Below, piece after piece: positions 11,481-25,477 of a DNA stretch of 64,000 nucleotides (its first letter is position 1; each line of letters opens with the position of its first letter). A program made the position numbers and the translations under genes. This stretch comes from Hippophae tibetana (taxonomy: Eukaryota > Streptophyta > Magnoliopsida > Rosales > Elaeagnaceae), in NCBI GenBank assembly GCA_037013495.1, contig CM072803.1, positions 53,395,627 to 53,459,626 on the forward strand, given 5' to 3'. The notes beneath the pieces were generated by a model. The model searched no databases. It was not told the DNA's origin and saw only the letters and a program-made list of their open reading frames with translations.

Positions 11481-14373
11481 AGAATATTGATGTCATGAAA
11501 GAGTTAAAAATGAGAAATATTGTTCTCTTATACGAAATAATGAACAAAATTTCAAACGTTTCATAGTTTTGAATTTCAAGTCGTAATAAATTCCATTTAA
11601 ATATAGCATAATTATAATGATAAAACATTTGGAGTATTTATTCAGCAACAAATTATTTGTAAAATAGAAATGAGAAAATGTTTAAGTTTTCTTTTCCACT
11701 TATTTATTTTTCCCAATATTCTATCATTATTTTGTTTCATTCGTAAGTCTTAATTCCCACCAAAATCAAATTAATTCAAATATTTCTCCTTCTTTTCCCA
11801 ATGGAAAAGAGCGATGGCTAGAGGTGGTTTTAGACATTATTTTGTAACTTCTTGGTACGTAGCATGAACCATATCCATAGGAGATAAGCATAATATTTAT
11901 AATCTTATTTATTTGCTTCTAACTCATAAAATGGGTTTTGTAAACTAGATTCATAGGAGGAGACAGATAACCAAATTTAATTTCAATACAGTGCATTCCA
12001 ACACAACAAGAATAACTTATAATAAATTGAGAATATTGATGTCATGAAAGAGTTAAAAATGAGAAATATTGTTCTCTTATACGAAATAATGAACAAAATT
12101 TCAAACGTTTCATAGTTTTGAATTTCAAGTCGTAATAAATTCCATTTAAATATGTCATAATTATAATGATAAAACATTTGGAGTATTTATTCAGCAACAA
12201 ATTATTTGTAAAATAGAAATAAGAAAATGTTTAAGTTTTCTTTTCCACTTATTTATTTTTCCCAATATTCTATCATTATGTTGTTTCATTCGTAAGTCTT
12301 AATTCCCACCAAAATCAAATTAATTCAAATATATCTCCCTCTTTTCCCAATGGAAAAGGGCGATGGCTAGAGGTGGTTTTAGACATTATTTGGTAACTTC
12401 TTGGTACGTAGCATGAACCATATCCATAGGAGATAAGCATAATATTTATAATCTTATTTATTTGCTTCTAACTCATAAAATGGGTTTTGTAAACTAGATT
12501 CATAGGAGGAGAGAGATAACCAAATTTAATTTCAATACAGTGCATTCCAACACAACAAGAATAACTTATAATAAATTGAGAATATTGATGTCATGAAAGA
12601 GTTAAAAATGAGAAATATTGTTCTCTTATACGAAATAATGAACAAAATTTCAAACGTTTCATAGTTTTGAATTTCAAGTCGTAATAAATTCCATTTAAAT
12701 ATGTCATAATTATAATGATAAAACATTTGGAGTATTTATTCAGCAACAAATTATTTGTAAAATAGAAATGAGAAAATGTTTAAGTTTTCTTTTCCACTTA
12801 TTTATTTTTCCCAATATTCTATCATTATGTTGTTTCATTCGTAAGTCTTAATTCCCACCAAAATCAAATTAATTCAAATATTTCTCCCTCTTTTCCCAAT
12901 GGAAAAGGGCGATGGCTAGAGTTGGTTTTAGACATTATTTGGTAACTTCTTGGTACGTAGCATGAACCATATCCATAGGAGATAAGCATAATATTTCCAA
13001 TCTTATTTATTTGTTTCTTACTCATAAAATGGGTTTTGTAAACTAGATTCTTAGGAGGAGAGAGATAACCAAATTTAATTTCAATACAGTGCATTCCAAC
13101 ACAACAAGAATAACTTATAATAAATTGAGAATATTGATGTCATGAAAGAGTTAAAAATGAGAAATATTGTTCTCTTATACGAAATAATGAACAAAATTTC
13201 AAACGTTTCATAGTTTTGAATTTCAAGTCGTAATAAATTCCATTTAAATATATCATAATTATAATGATAAAACATTTGGAGTATTTATTCAGCAACAAAT
13301 TATTTGTAAAATAGAAATGAGAAAATGTTTAAGTTTTCTTTTCCACTTATTTCTTTTTCCCAATATTCTATCATTATGTTGTTTCATTCGTAAGTCTTAA
13401 TTCCCACCAAAATCAAATTAATTCAAATATTTCTCCCTCTTTTCCCAATGGAAAAGGGCGATAGCTAGAGGTTGTTTTAGACATTATTTGGTAACTTCTT
13501 GGTACTTAGCATGAACCATATCCATAGGAGATAAGCATAATATTTATAATCTTATTTATTTGCTTCTAACTCATAAAATGGGTTTTGTAAACTAGATTCA
13601 TAGGAGGAGAGAGATAACCAAATTTAATTTCAATACAGTGCATTCCAACACAACAAGAATAACTTATAATAAATTGAGAATATTGATGTCATGAAAGAGT
13701 TAAAAATGAGAAATATTGTTCTCTTATACGAAATAATGAACAAAATTTCAAACGTTTCATAGTTTTGAATTTCAAGTCGTAATAAATTCCATTTAAATAT
13801 GTCATAATTATAATGATAAAACATTTGGAGTATTTATTCAGCAACAAATTATTTGTAAAATAGAAATGAGAAAATGTTTAAGTTTTCTTTTCCACTTATT
13901 TATTTTTCCCAATATTCTATCATTATTTTCTTTCATTCGTAAGTCTTAATTCCCACCAAAATCAAATTAATTCAAATATTTCTCCCTCTTTTCCCAATGG
14001 AAAAGGGCGATGGCTAGAGGTGGTTTTAGACATTATTTGGTAACTTCTTGGTACGTAGCATGAACCATATCCATAGGAGATAAGCATAATATTTATAATC
14101 TTATTTATTTGCTTCTAACTCATAAAATGGGTTTTGTAAACTAGATTCATAGGAGGAGAGAGATAACCAAATTTAATTTCAATACAGTGCATTCCAACAC
14201 AACAAGAATAACTTATAATAAATTGAGAATATTAATGTCATGAAAGAGTTAAAAATGAGAAATATTGTTCTCTTATACGAAATAATGAACAAAATTTCAA
14301 ACGTTTCATAGTTTTGAATTTCAAGTCGTAATAAATTCCATTTAAATATGTCATAATTATAATGATAAAACAT
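11217..14373. repeat. Higher-order block A, copy 2
   Basis: All block A markers appear in the same order 9882 bp after copy 1: GGAAAAGAGC at 11803, AGCTAGAGG at 13463, GGTACTTAGC at 13501 and TAATGTCATG at 14233. It also carries ATATATCTCCC near 12328, which copy 1 lacks but the later copies have. Confidence 0.82.
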
Positions 14374-16390
14374 TTGGAGTATTTATTCAGCAACAAATTA
14401 TTTGTAAAATAGAAATGAGAAAATGTTTAAGTTTTCTTTTCCACTTATTTATTTTTCCCAATATTCTATCATTATTTTCTTTCATTCGTAAGTCTTAATT
14501 CCCACCAAAATCAAATTAATTCAAATATTTCTCCCTCTTTTCCCAATGGAAAAGGGCGATGGCTAGAGGTGGTTTTAGACATTATTTGGTAACTTCTTGG
14601 TACGTAGCATGAACCATATCCATAGGAGATAAGCATAATATTTCCAATCTTATTTATTTGCTTCTTACTCATAAAATGGGTTTTGTAAACTAGATTCTTA
14701 GGAGGAGAGAGATAACCAAATTTAATTTCAATACAGTGCATTCCAACACAACCAGAATAACTTCTAATAAATTGAGAATATTGATGTCATGAAAGAGTTA
14801 AAAATGAGAAATATTGTTCTCTTATACGAAATAATGAACAAAATTTCAAACGTTTCATAGTTTTGAATTTCAAGTCGTAATAAATTCCATTTAAATATAT
14901 CATAATTATAATGATAAAACATTTGGAGTATTTATTCAGCAACAAATTATTTGTAAAATAGAAATGAGAAAATGTTTAAGTTTTCTTTTCCACTTATTTA
15001 TTTTTCCCAATATTCTATCATTATGTTGTTTCATTCGTAAGTCTTAATTCCCACCAAAATCAAATTAATTCAAATATTTCTCCGTCTTTTCCCAATGGAA
15101 AAAGGCGATGGCTAGAGGTGGTTTTAGACATTATTTGGTAACTTCTTGGTACGTAGCATGAACCATATCCATAGGAGATAAGCATAATATTTATAATCTT
15201 ATTTATTTGCTTCTAACTCATAAAATGGGTTTTGTAAACTAGATTCATAGGAGGAGACAGATAACCAAATTTAATTTCAATACAATGCATTCCAACACAA
15301 CAAGAATAACTTATAATAAATTGAGAATATTGATGTCATGAAAGAGTTAAAAATGAGAAATATTGTTCTCTTATACGAAATAATGAACAAAATTTCAAAC
15401 GTTTCATAGTTTTGAATTTCAAGTCGTAATAAATTCCATTTAAATATGTCATAATTTTAATGATAAAACATTTGGAGTATTTATTCAGCAACAAATTATT
15501 TGTAAAATAGAAATGAGAAAATGTTTAAGTTTTCTTTTCCACTTATTTATTTTTCCCAATATTCTATCGTTATTTTGTTTCCTTCTTAAGTCTTAATTCC
15601 GACCAAAATGAAATTAATTCAAATATTTCTCCCTCTTTTCCCAATGGAAAAGGGCGATGGCTAGAGTTGGTTTTAGACATTATTTGGTAACTTCTTGGTA
15701 CGTAGCATGAACCATATCCATAGGAGATAAGCATAATATTTATAATCTTATTTATTTGCTTCTAACTCATAAAATGGGTTTTGTAAACTAGATTCATAGG
15801 AGGAGACAGATAACCAAATTTAATTTCAATACAGTGCATTCCAACACAACAAGAATAACTTATAATAAATTGAGAATATTGATGTCATGAAAGAGTTAAA
15901 AATGAGAAATATTGTTCTCTTATACGAAATAATGAACAAAATTTCAAACGTTTCATAGTTTTGAATTTCAAGTCGTAATAAATTCCATTTAAATATGTCA
16001 TAATTATAATGATAAAACATTTGGAGTATTTATTCAGCAACAAATTATTTGTAAAATAGAAATAAGAAAATGTTTAAGTTTTCTTTTCCACTTATTTATT
16101 TTTCCCAATATTCTATCATTATTTTGTTTCATTCGTAAGTCTTAATTCCCACCAAAATCAAATTAATTCAAATATTTCTCCCTCTTCTCCCAAGATAAAA
16201 AGTTGATTCCTAAAGGTGGTTTTAGACATTATTTGGTAACTTCTTGGTACGTAGCATGAACCATATCCATAGGAGATAAGCATAATATTTCCAATCTTAT
16301 TTATTTGCTTCTTACTCATAAAATGGGTTTTGTAAACTAGATTCTTAGGAGGAGAGAGATAACCAAATTTAATTTCAATACAGTGCATTC
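13916..16390. repeat. 7-monomer higher-order repeat, copy 1 (shared part)
   Basis: It matches 17759-20233 at an offset of 3843 bp. Shared markers are TTTTCTTTCATTCG in two successive copies, TTAATGTCATG, AACCAGAATAACTTCTAAT near 14751, CCGTCTTTTCCC near 15083, and ATTTTAATG near 15454. The match stops at about 16390, where copy 1 changes type. Confidence 0.75.
15241..16390. repeat. Higher-order block B, copy 2
   Basis: It has the same markers 4941 bp (9 monomers) after copy 1, with CATAATTTTAATG near 15450. Its right end switches at about 16390-16415 to AACAAGAATAACTTATAAT followed by AAACATCTC. Copies 1, 3 and 4 instead continue with AACCAGAATAACTTCTAAT, so a recombination breakpoint lies here. 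Confidence 0.72.
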
Positions 16391-17758
16391 CAACACAACA
16401 AGAATAACTTATAATAAATTGAGAATATTGATGTCATGAAAGAGTTAAAAATGAGAAATATTGTTCTCTTATACGAAATAATGAACAAAATTTCAAACAT
16501 CTCATAGTTTTGAATTTCAAGTCGTAATAAATTCCATTTAAATATGTCATAATTATAATGATAAAACATTTGGAGTATTTATTCAGCAACAAATTATTTG
16601 TAAAATAGAAATGAGAAAATGTTTAAGTTTTCTTTTCCACTTATTTCTTTTTCCCAATATTCTATCATTATTTTGTTTCCTTCTTAAGTCTTAATTCCCA
16701 CCAAAATGAAATTAATTCAAATATTTCTCCCTCTTCTCCCAAGATAAAAAGGTGATGGCTAGAGGTGGTTTTAGACATTATTTGGTAACTTCTTGGTATG
16801 TAGCATGAACCATATCCATAGGAGCTAAGCATAATATTTCCAATCTTATTTATTTGCTTCTTACTCATAAAATGGGTTTTGTAAACTAGATTCTTAGGAG
16901 GAGAGAGATAACCAAATTTAATTTCAATACAGTGCATTCCAACACAACAAGAATAACTTATAATAAATTGAGAATATTGATGTCATGAAAGAGTTAAAAA
17001 TGAGAAATATTGTTCTCTTATACGAAATAATGAACAAAATTTCAAACGCTTCATAGTTTTGAATTTCAAGTCGTAATAAATTCCATTTAAATATATCATA
17101 ATTATAATGATAAAACATTTGGAGTATTTATTCAGCAACAAATTATTTGTAAAATAGAAATGAGAAAATGTTTAAGTTTTCTTTTCCACTTATTTCTTTT
17201 TCCCAATATTCTATCATTATTTTGTTTCCTTCTTAAGTCTTAATTCCCACCAAAATGAAATTAATTCAAATATTTCTCCCTCTTCTCCCAAGATAAAAAG
17301 GTGATGGCTAGAGGTGGTTTTAGACATTATTTGGTAACTTCTTGGTATGTAGCATGAACCATATCCATAGGAGATAAGCATAATATTTCCAATCTTATTT
17401 ATTTGCTTCTTACTCATAAAATGGGTTTTGTAAACTAGATTCTTAGGAGGAGAGAGATAACCAAATTTAATTTCAATACAGTGCATTCCAACACAACAAG
17501 AATAACTTATAATAAATTGAGAATATTGATGTCATGAAAGAGTTAAAAATGAGAAATAATGTTCTCTTATACGAAATAATGAACAAAATTTCAAACGTTT
17601 CATAGTTTTGAATTTCAAGTCGTAATAAATTCCATTTAAATATGTCATAATTATAATGATAAAACATTTGGAGTATTTATTCAGCAACAAATTATTTGTA
17701 AAATAGAAATGAGAAAATGTTTAAGTTTTCTTTTCCACTTATTTATTTTTCCCAATAT

Positions 17759-20233
17759 TCTATCATTATTTTCTTTCATTCGTAAGTCTTAATTCCCACC
17801 AAAATCAAATTAATTCAAATATTTCTCCCTCTTTTCCCAATGGAAAAGGGCGATGGCTAGAGGTGGTTTTAGACATTATTTGGTAACTTCTTGGTACGTA
17901 GCATGAACCATATCCATAGGAGATAAGCATAATATTTATAATCTTATTTATTTGCTTCTAACTCATAAAATGGGTTTTGTAAACTAGATTCATAGGAGGA
18001 GAGAGATAACCAAATTTAATTTCAATACAGTGCATTCCAACACAACAAGAATAACTTATAATAAATTGAGAATATTAATGTCATGAAAGAGTTAAAAATG
18101 AGAAATATTGTTCTCTTATACGAAATAATGAACAAAATTTCAAACGTTTCATAGTTTTGAATTTCAAGTCGTAATAAATTCCATTTAAATATGTCATAAT
18201 TATAATGATAAAACATTTGGAGTATTTATTCAGCAACAAATTATTTGTAAAATAGAAATGAGAAAATGTTTAAGTTTTCTTTTCCACTTATTTATTTTTC
18301 CCAATATTCTATCATTATTTTCTTTCATTCGTAAGTCTTAATTCCCACCAAAATCAAATTAATTCAAATATTTCTCCCTCTTTTCCCAATGGAAAAGGGC
18401 GATGGCTAGAGGTGGTTTTAGACATTATTTGGTAACTTCTTGGTACGTAGCATGAACCATATCCATAGGAGATAAGCATAATATTTCCAATCTTATTTAT
18501 TTGCTTCTTACTCATAAAATGGGTTTTGTAAACTAGATTCTTAGGAGGAGAGAGATAACCAAATTTAATTTCAATACAGTGCATTCCAACACAACCAGAA
18601 TAACTTCTAATAAATTGAGAATATTGATGTCATGAAAGAGTTAAAAATGAGAAATATTGTTCTCTTATACGAAATAATGAACAAAATTTCAAACGTTTCA
18701 TAGTTTTGAATTTCAAGTCGTAATAAATTCCATTTAAATATATCATAATTATAATGATAAAACATTTGGAGTATTTATTCAGCAACAAATTATTTGTAAA
18801 ATAGAAATGAGAAAATGTTTAAGTTTTCTTTTCCACTTATTTATTTTTCCCAATATTCTATCATTATGTTGTTTCATTCGTAAGTCTTAATTCCCACCAA
18901 AATCAAATTAATTCAAATATTTCTCCGTCTTTTCCCAATGGAAAAAGGCGATGGCTAGAGGTGGTTTTAGACATTATTTGGTAACTTCTTGGTACGTAGC
19001 ATGAACCATATCCATAGGAGATAAGCATAATATTTATAATCTTATTTATTTGCTTCTAACTCATAAAATGGGTTTTGTAAACTAGATTCATAGGAGGAGA
19101 CAGATAACCAAATTTAATTTCAATACAATGCATTCCAACACAACAAGAATAACTTATAATAAATTGAGAATATTGATGTCATGAAAGAGTTAAAAATGAG
19201 AAATATTGTTCTCTTATACGAAATAATGAACAAAATTTCAAACGTTTCATAGTTTTGAATTTCAAGTCGTAATAAATTCCATTTAAATATGTCATAATTT
19301 TAATGATAAAACATTTGGAGTATTTATTCAGCAACAAATTATTTGTAAAATAGAAATGAGAAAATGTTTAAGTTTTCTTTTCCACTTATTTATTTTTCCC
19401 AATATTCTATCGTTATTTTGTTTCCTTCTTAAGTCTTAATTCCGACCAAAATGAAATTAATTCAAATATTTCTCCCTCTTTTCCCAATGGAAAAGGGCGA
19501 TGGCTAGAGTTGGTTTTAGACATTATTTGGTAACTTCTTGGTACGTAGCATGAACCATATCCATAGGAGATAAGCATAATATTTATAATCTTATTTATTT
19601 GCTTCTAACTCATAAAATGGGTTTTGTAAACTAGATTCATAGGAGGAGACAGATAACCAAATTTAATTTCAATACAGTGCATTCCAACACAACAAGAATA
19701 ACTTATAATAAATTGAGAATATTGATGTCATGAAAGAGTTAAAAATGAGAAATATTGTTCTCTTATACGAAATAATGAACAAAATTTCAAACGTTTCATA
19801 GTTTTGAATTTCAAGTCGTAATAAATTCCATTTAAATATGTCATAATTATAATGATAAAACATTTGGAGTATTTATTCAGCAACAAATTATTTGTAAAAT
19901 AGAAATAAGAAAATGTTTAAGTTTTCTTTTCCACTTATTTATTTTTCCCAATATTCTATCATTATTTTGTTTCATTCGTAAGTCTTAATTCCCACCAAAA
20001 TCAAATTAATTCAAATATTTCTCCCTCTTCTCCCAAGATAAAAAGTTGATTCCTAAAGGTGGTTTTAGACATTATTTGGTAACTTCTTGGTACGTAGCAT
20101 GAACCATATCCATAGGAGATAAGCATAATATTTCCAATCTTATTTATTTGCTTCTTACTCATAAAATGGGTTTTGTAAACTAGATTCTTAGGAGGAGAGA
20201 GATAACCAAATTTAATTTCAATACAGTGCATTC
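17759..20233. repeat. 7-monomer higher-order repeat, copy 2 (shared part)
   Basis: It matches 13916-16390 at an offset of 3843 bp. CATTATTTTC is at 17764 against 13921. It overlaps the first 6-monomer tandem unit, showing that duplications of different period are superimposed. Confidence 0.75.
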
Positions 20234-22183
20234 CAACACAACCAGAATAACTTCTAATAAATTGAGAATATTGATGTCATGAAAGAGTTAAAAATGAGAA
20301 ATATTGTTCTCTTATACGAAATAATGAACAAAATTTCAAACGTTTCATAGTTTTGAATTTCAAGTCGTAATAAATTCCATTTAAATATAGCATAATTATA
20401 ATGATAAAACATTTGGAGTATTTATTCAGCAACAAATTATTTGTAAAATAGAAATGAGAAAATGTTTAAGTTTTCTTTTCCACTTATTTATTTTTCCCAA
20501 TATTCTATCATTATTTTGTTTCATTCGTAAGTCTTAATTCCCACCAAAATCAAATTAATTCAAATATTTCTCCTTCTTTTCCCAATGGAAAAGAGCGATG
20601 GCTAGAGGTGGTTTTAGACATTATTTTGTAACTTCTTGGTACGTAGCATGAACCATATCCATAGGAGATAAGCATAATATTTATAATCTTATTTATTTGC
20701 TTCTAACTCATAAAATGGGTTTTGTAAACTAGATTCATAGGAGGAGACAGATAACCAAATTTAATTTCAATACAGTGCATTCCAACACAACAAGAATAAC
20801 TTATAATAAATTGAGAATATTGATGTCATGAAAGAGTTAAAAATGAGAAATATTGTTCTCTTATACGAAATAATGAACAAAATTTCAAACGTTTCATAGT
20901 TTTGAATTTCAAGTCGTAATAAATTCCATTTAAATATGTCATAATTATAATGATAAAACATTTGGAGTATTTATTCAGCAACAAATTATTTGTAAAATAG
21001 AAATAAGAAAATGTTTAAGTTTTCTTTTCCACTTATTTATTTTTCCCAATATTCTATCATTATGTTGTTTCATTCGTAAGTCTTAATTCCCACCAAAATC
21101 AAATTAATTCAAATATATCTCCCTCTTTTCCCAATGGAAAAGGGCGATGGCTAGAGGTGGTTTTAGACATTATTTGGTAACTTCTTGGTACGTAGCATGA
21201 ACCATATCCATAGGAGATAAGCATAATATTTATAATCTTATTTATTTGCTTCTAACTCATAAAATGGGTTTTGTAAACTAGATTCATAGGAGGAGAGAGA
21301 TAACCAAATTTAATTTCAATACAGTGCATTCCAACACAACAAGAATAACTTATAATAAATTGAGAATATTGATGTCATGAAAGAGTTAAAAATGAGAAAT
21401 ATTGTTCTCTTATACGAAATAATGAACAAAATTTCAAACGTTTCATAGTTTTGAATTTCAAGTCGTAATAAATTCCATTTAAATATGTCATAATTATAAT
21501 GATAAAACATTTGGAGTATTTATTCAGCAACAAATTATTTGTAAAATAGAAATGAGAAAATGTTTAAGTTTTCTTTTCCACTTATTTATTTTTCCCAATA
21601 TTCTATCATTATGTTGTTTCATTCGTAAGTCTTAATTCCCACCAAAATCAAATTAATTCAAATATTTCTCCCTCTTTTCCCAATGGAAAAGGGCGATGGC
21701 TAGAGTTGGTTTTAGACATTATTTGGTAACTTCTTGGTACGTAGCATGAACCATATCCATAGGAGATAAGCATAATATTTCCAATCTTATTTATTTGTTT
21801 CTTACTCATAAAATGGGTTTTGTAAACTAGATTCTTAGGAGGAGAGAGATAACCAAATTTAATTTCAATACAGTGCATTCCAACACAACAAGAATAACTT
21901 ATAATAAATTGAGAATATTGATGTCATGAAAGAGTTAAAAATGAGAAATATTGTTCTCTTATACGAAATAATGAACAAAATTTCAAACGTTTCATAGTTT
22001 TGAATTTCAAGTCGTAATAAATTCCATTTAAATATATCATAATTATAATGATAAAACATTTGGAGTATTTATTCAGCAACAAATTATTTGTAAAATAGAA
22101 ATGAGAAAATGTTTAAGTTTTCTTTTCCACTTATTTCTTTTTCCCAATATTCTATCATTATGTTGTTTCATTCGTAAGTCTTA
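18960..22183. repeat. 6-monomer tandem higher-order repeat, copy 1
   Basis: It matches 22254-25477 at an offset of 3294 bp. The monomer types come in order: ACAATGCATT with ATTTTAATG, then GGAGACAG, then AGTTGATTCC, then GGAAAAGAGC, then ATATATCTCCC, then GAGTTGG with TTTGTTTCTTACTC and TATTTCTTTTT at the right end. Confidence 0.8.
19084..20264. repeat. Higher-order block B, copy 3
   Basis: It has the same markers 3843 bp (7 monomers) after copy 2, with GTCATAATTTTAATG at 19291. It forms the start of the first 6-monomer tandem unit. Confidence 0.75.
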
Positions 22184-22253
22184 ATTCCCACAAAAATCAA
22201 ATTAATTCAAATATTTCTGCCTCTTTTCCCAATGGAAAATGGCGATGGCTAGA

Positions 22254-25200
22254 GGTGGTTTTAGACATTATTTGGTAACTTCTTGGTACGTAGCATGAAC
22301 CATATCCATAGGAGATAAGCATAATATTTATAATCTTATTTATTTGCTTCTAACTCATAAAATGGGTTTTGTAAACTAGATTCATAGGAGGAGACAGATA
22401 ACCAAATTTAATTTCAATACAATGCATTCCAACACAACAAGAATAACTTATAATAAATTGAGAATATTGATGTCATGAAAGAGTTAAAAATGAGAAATAT
22501 TGTTCTCTTATACGAAATAATGAACAAAATTTCAAACGTTTCATAGTTTTGAATTTCAAGTCGTAATAAATTCCATTTAAATATGTCATAATTTTAATGA
22601 TAAAACATTTGGAGTATTTATTCAGCAACAAATTATTTGTAAAATAGAAATGAGAAAATGTTTAAGTTTTCTTTTCCACTTATTTATTTTTCCCAATATT
22701 CTATCGTTATTTTGTTTCCTTCTTAAGTCTTAATTCCGACCAAAATGAAATTAATTCAAATATTTCTCCCTCTTTTCCCAATGGAAAAGGGCGATGGCTA
22801 GAGTTGGTTTTAGACATTATTTGGTAACTTCTTGGTACGTAGCATGAACCATATCCATAGGAGATAAGCATAATATTTATAATCTTATTTATTTGCTTCT
22901 AACTCATAAAATGGGTTTTGTAAACTAGATTCATAGGAGGAGACAGATAACCAAATTTAATTTCAATACAGTGCATTCCAACACAACAAGAATAACTTAT
23001 AATAAATTGAGAATATTGATGTCATGAAAGAGTTAAAAATGAGAAATATTGTTCTCTTATACGAAATAATGAACAAAATTTCAAACGTTTCATAGTTTTG
23101 AATTTCAAGTCGTAATAAATTCCATTTAAATATGTCATAATTATAATGATAAAACATTTGGAGTATTTATTCAGCAACAAATTATTTGTAAAATAGAAAT
23201 AAGAAAATGTTTAAGTTTTCTTTTCCACTTATTTATTTTTCCCAATATTCTATCATTATTTTGTTTCATTCGTAAGTCTTAATTCCCACCAAAATCAAAT
23301 TAATTCAAATATTTCTCCCTCTTCTCCCAAGATAAAAAGTTGATTCCTAAAGGTGGTTTTAGACATTATTTGGTAACTTCTTGGTACGTAGCATGAACCA
23401 TATCCATAGGAGATAAGCATAATATTTCCAATCTTATTTATTTGCTTCTTACTCATAAAATGGGTTTTGTAAACTAGATTCTTAGGAGGAGAGAGATAAC
23501 CAAATTTAATTTCAATACAGTGCATTCCAACACAACCAGAATAACTTCTAATAAATTGAGAATATTGATGTCATGAAAGAGTTAAAAATGAGAAATATTG
23601 TTCTCTTATACGAAATAATGAACAAAATTTCAAACGTTTCATAGTTTTGAATTTCAAGTCGTAATAAATTCCATTTAAATATAGCATAATTATAATGATA
23701 AAACATTTGGAGTATTTATTCAGCAACAAATTATTTGTAAAATAGAAATGAGAAAATGTTTAAGTTTTCTTTTCCACTTATTTATTTTTCCCAATATTCT
23801 ATCATTATTTTGTTTCATTCGTAAGTCTTAATTCCCACCAAAATCAAATTAATTCAAATATTTCTCCTTCTTTTCCCAATGGAAAAGAGCGATGGCTAGA
23901 GGTGGTTTTAGACATTATTTTGTAACTTCTTGGTACGTAGCATGAACCATATCCATAGGAGATAAGCATAATATTTATAATCTTATTTATTTGCTTCTAA
24001 CTCATAAAATGGGTTTTGTAAACTAGATTCATAGGAGGAGACAGATAACCAAATTTAATTTCAATACAGTGCATTCCAACACAACAAGAATAACTTATAA
24101 TAAATTGAGAATATTGATGTCATGAAAGAGTTAAAAATGAGAAATATTGTTCTCTTATACGAAATAATGAACAAAATTTCAAACGTTTCATAGTTTTGAA
24201 TTTCAAGTCGTAATAAATTCCATTTAAATATGTCATAATTATAATGATAAAACATTTGGAGTATTTATTCAGCAACAAATTATTTGTAAAATAGAAATAA
24301 GAAAATGTTTAAGTTTTCTTTTCCACTTATTTATTTTTCCCAATATTCTATCATTATGTTGTTTCATTCGTAAGTCTTAATTCCCACCAAAATCAAATTA
24401 ATTCAAATATATCTCCCTCTTTTCCCAATGGAAAAGGGCGATGGCTAGAGGTGGTTTTAGACATTATTTGGTAACTTCTTGGTACGTAGCATGAACCATA
24501 TCCATAGGAGATAAGCATAATATTTATAATCTTATTTATTTGCTTCTAACTCATAAAATGGGTTTTGTAAACTAGATTCATAGGAGGAGAGAGATAACCA
24601 AATTTAATTTCAATACAGTGCATTCCAACACAACAAGAATAACTTATAATAAATTGAGAATATTGATGTCATGAAAGAGTTAAAAATGAGAAATATTGTT
24701 CTCTTATACGAAATAATGAACAAAATTTCAAACGTTTCATAGTTTTGAATTTCAAGTCGTAATAAATTCCATTTAAATATGTCATAATTATAATGATAAA
24801 ACATTTGGAGTATTTATTCAGCAACAAATTATTTGTAAAATAGAAATGAGAAAATGTTTAAGTTTTCTTTTCCACTTATTTATTTTTCCCAATATTCTAT
24901 CATTATGTTGTTTCATTCGTAAGTCTTAATTCCCACCAAAATCAAATTAATTCAAATATTTCTCCCTCTTTTCCCAATGGAAAAGGGCGATGGCTAGAGT
25001 TGGTTTTAGACATTATTTGGTAACTTCTTGGTACGTAGCATGAACCATATCCATAGGAGATAAGCATAATATTTCCAATCTTATTTATTTGTTTCTTACT
25101 CATAAAATGGGTTTTGTAAACTAGATTCTTAGGAGGAGAGAGATAACCAAATTTAATTTCAATACAGTGCATTCCAACACAACAAGAATAACTTATAATA

Positions 25201-25477
25201 AATTGAGAATATTGATGTCATGAAAGAGTTAAAAATGAGAAATATTGTTCTCTTATACGAAATAATGAACAAAATTTCAAACGTTTCATAGTTTTGAATT
25301 TCAAGTCGTAATAAATTCCATTTAAATATATCATAATTATAATGATAAAACATTTGGAGTATTTATTCAGCAACAAATTATTTGTAAAATAGAAATGAGA
25401 AAATGTTTAAGTTTTCTTTTCCACTTATTTCTTTTTCCCAATATTCTATCATTATGTTGTTTCATTCGTAAGTCTTA
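22254..25477. repeat. 6-monomer tandem higher-order repeat, copy 2
   Basis: It has the same six monomer types in the same order as 18960-22183, directly adjacent. Shared pairs include 19291/22585, 20587/23881 and 22134/25428. It runs on into the block A monomers at 25541 and beyond. Confidence 0.8.
22378..23558. repeat. Higher-order block B, copy 4
   Basis: It has the same markers 3294 bp (6 monomers) after copy 3, with GTCATAATTTTAATG at 22585. Just upstream it has private bases (CCCACAAAAATC near 22187, TTTCTGCCTC near 22215, GGAAAATGGCG near 22233) in place of the CCGTC and AAAAAGGCG of copies 1-3. Confidence 0.75.
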
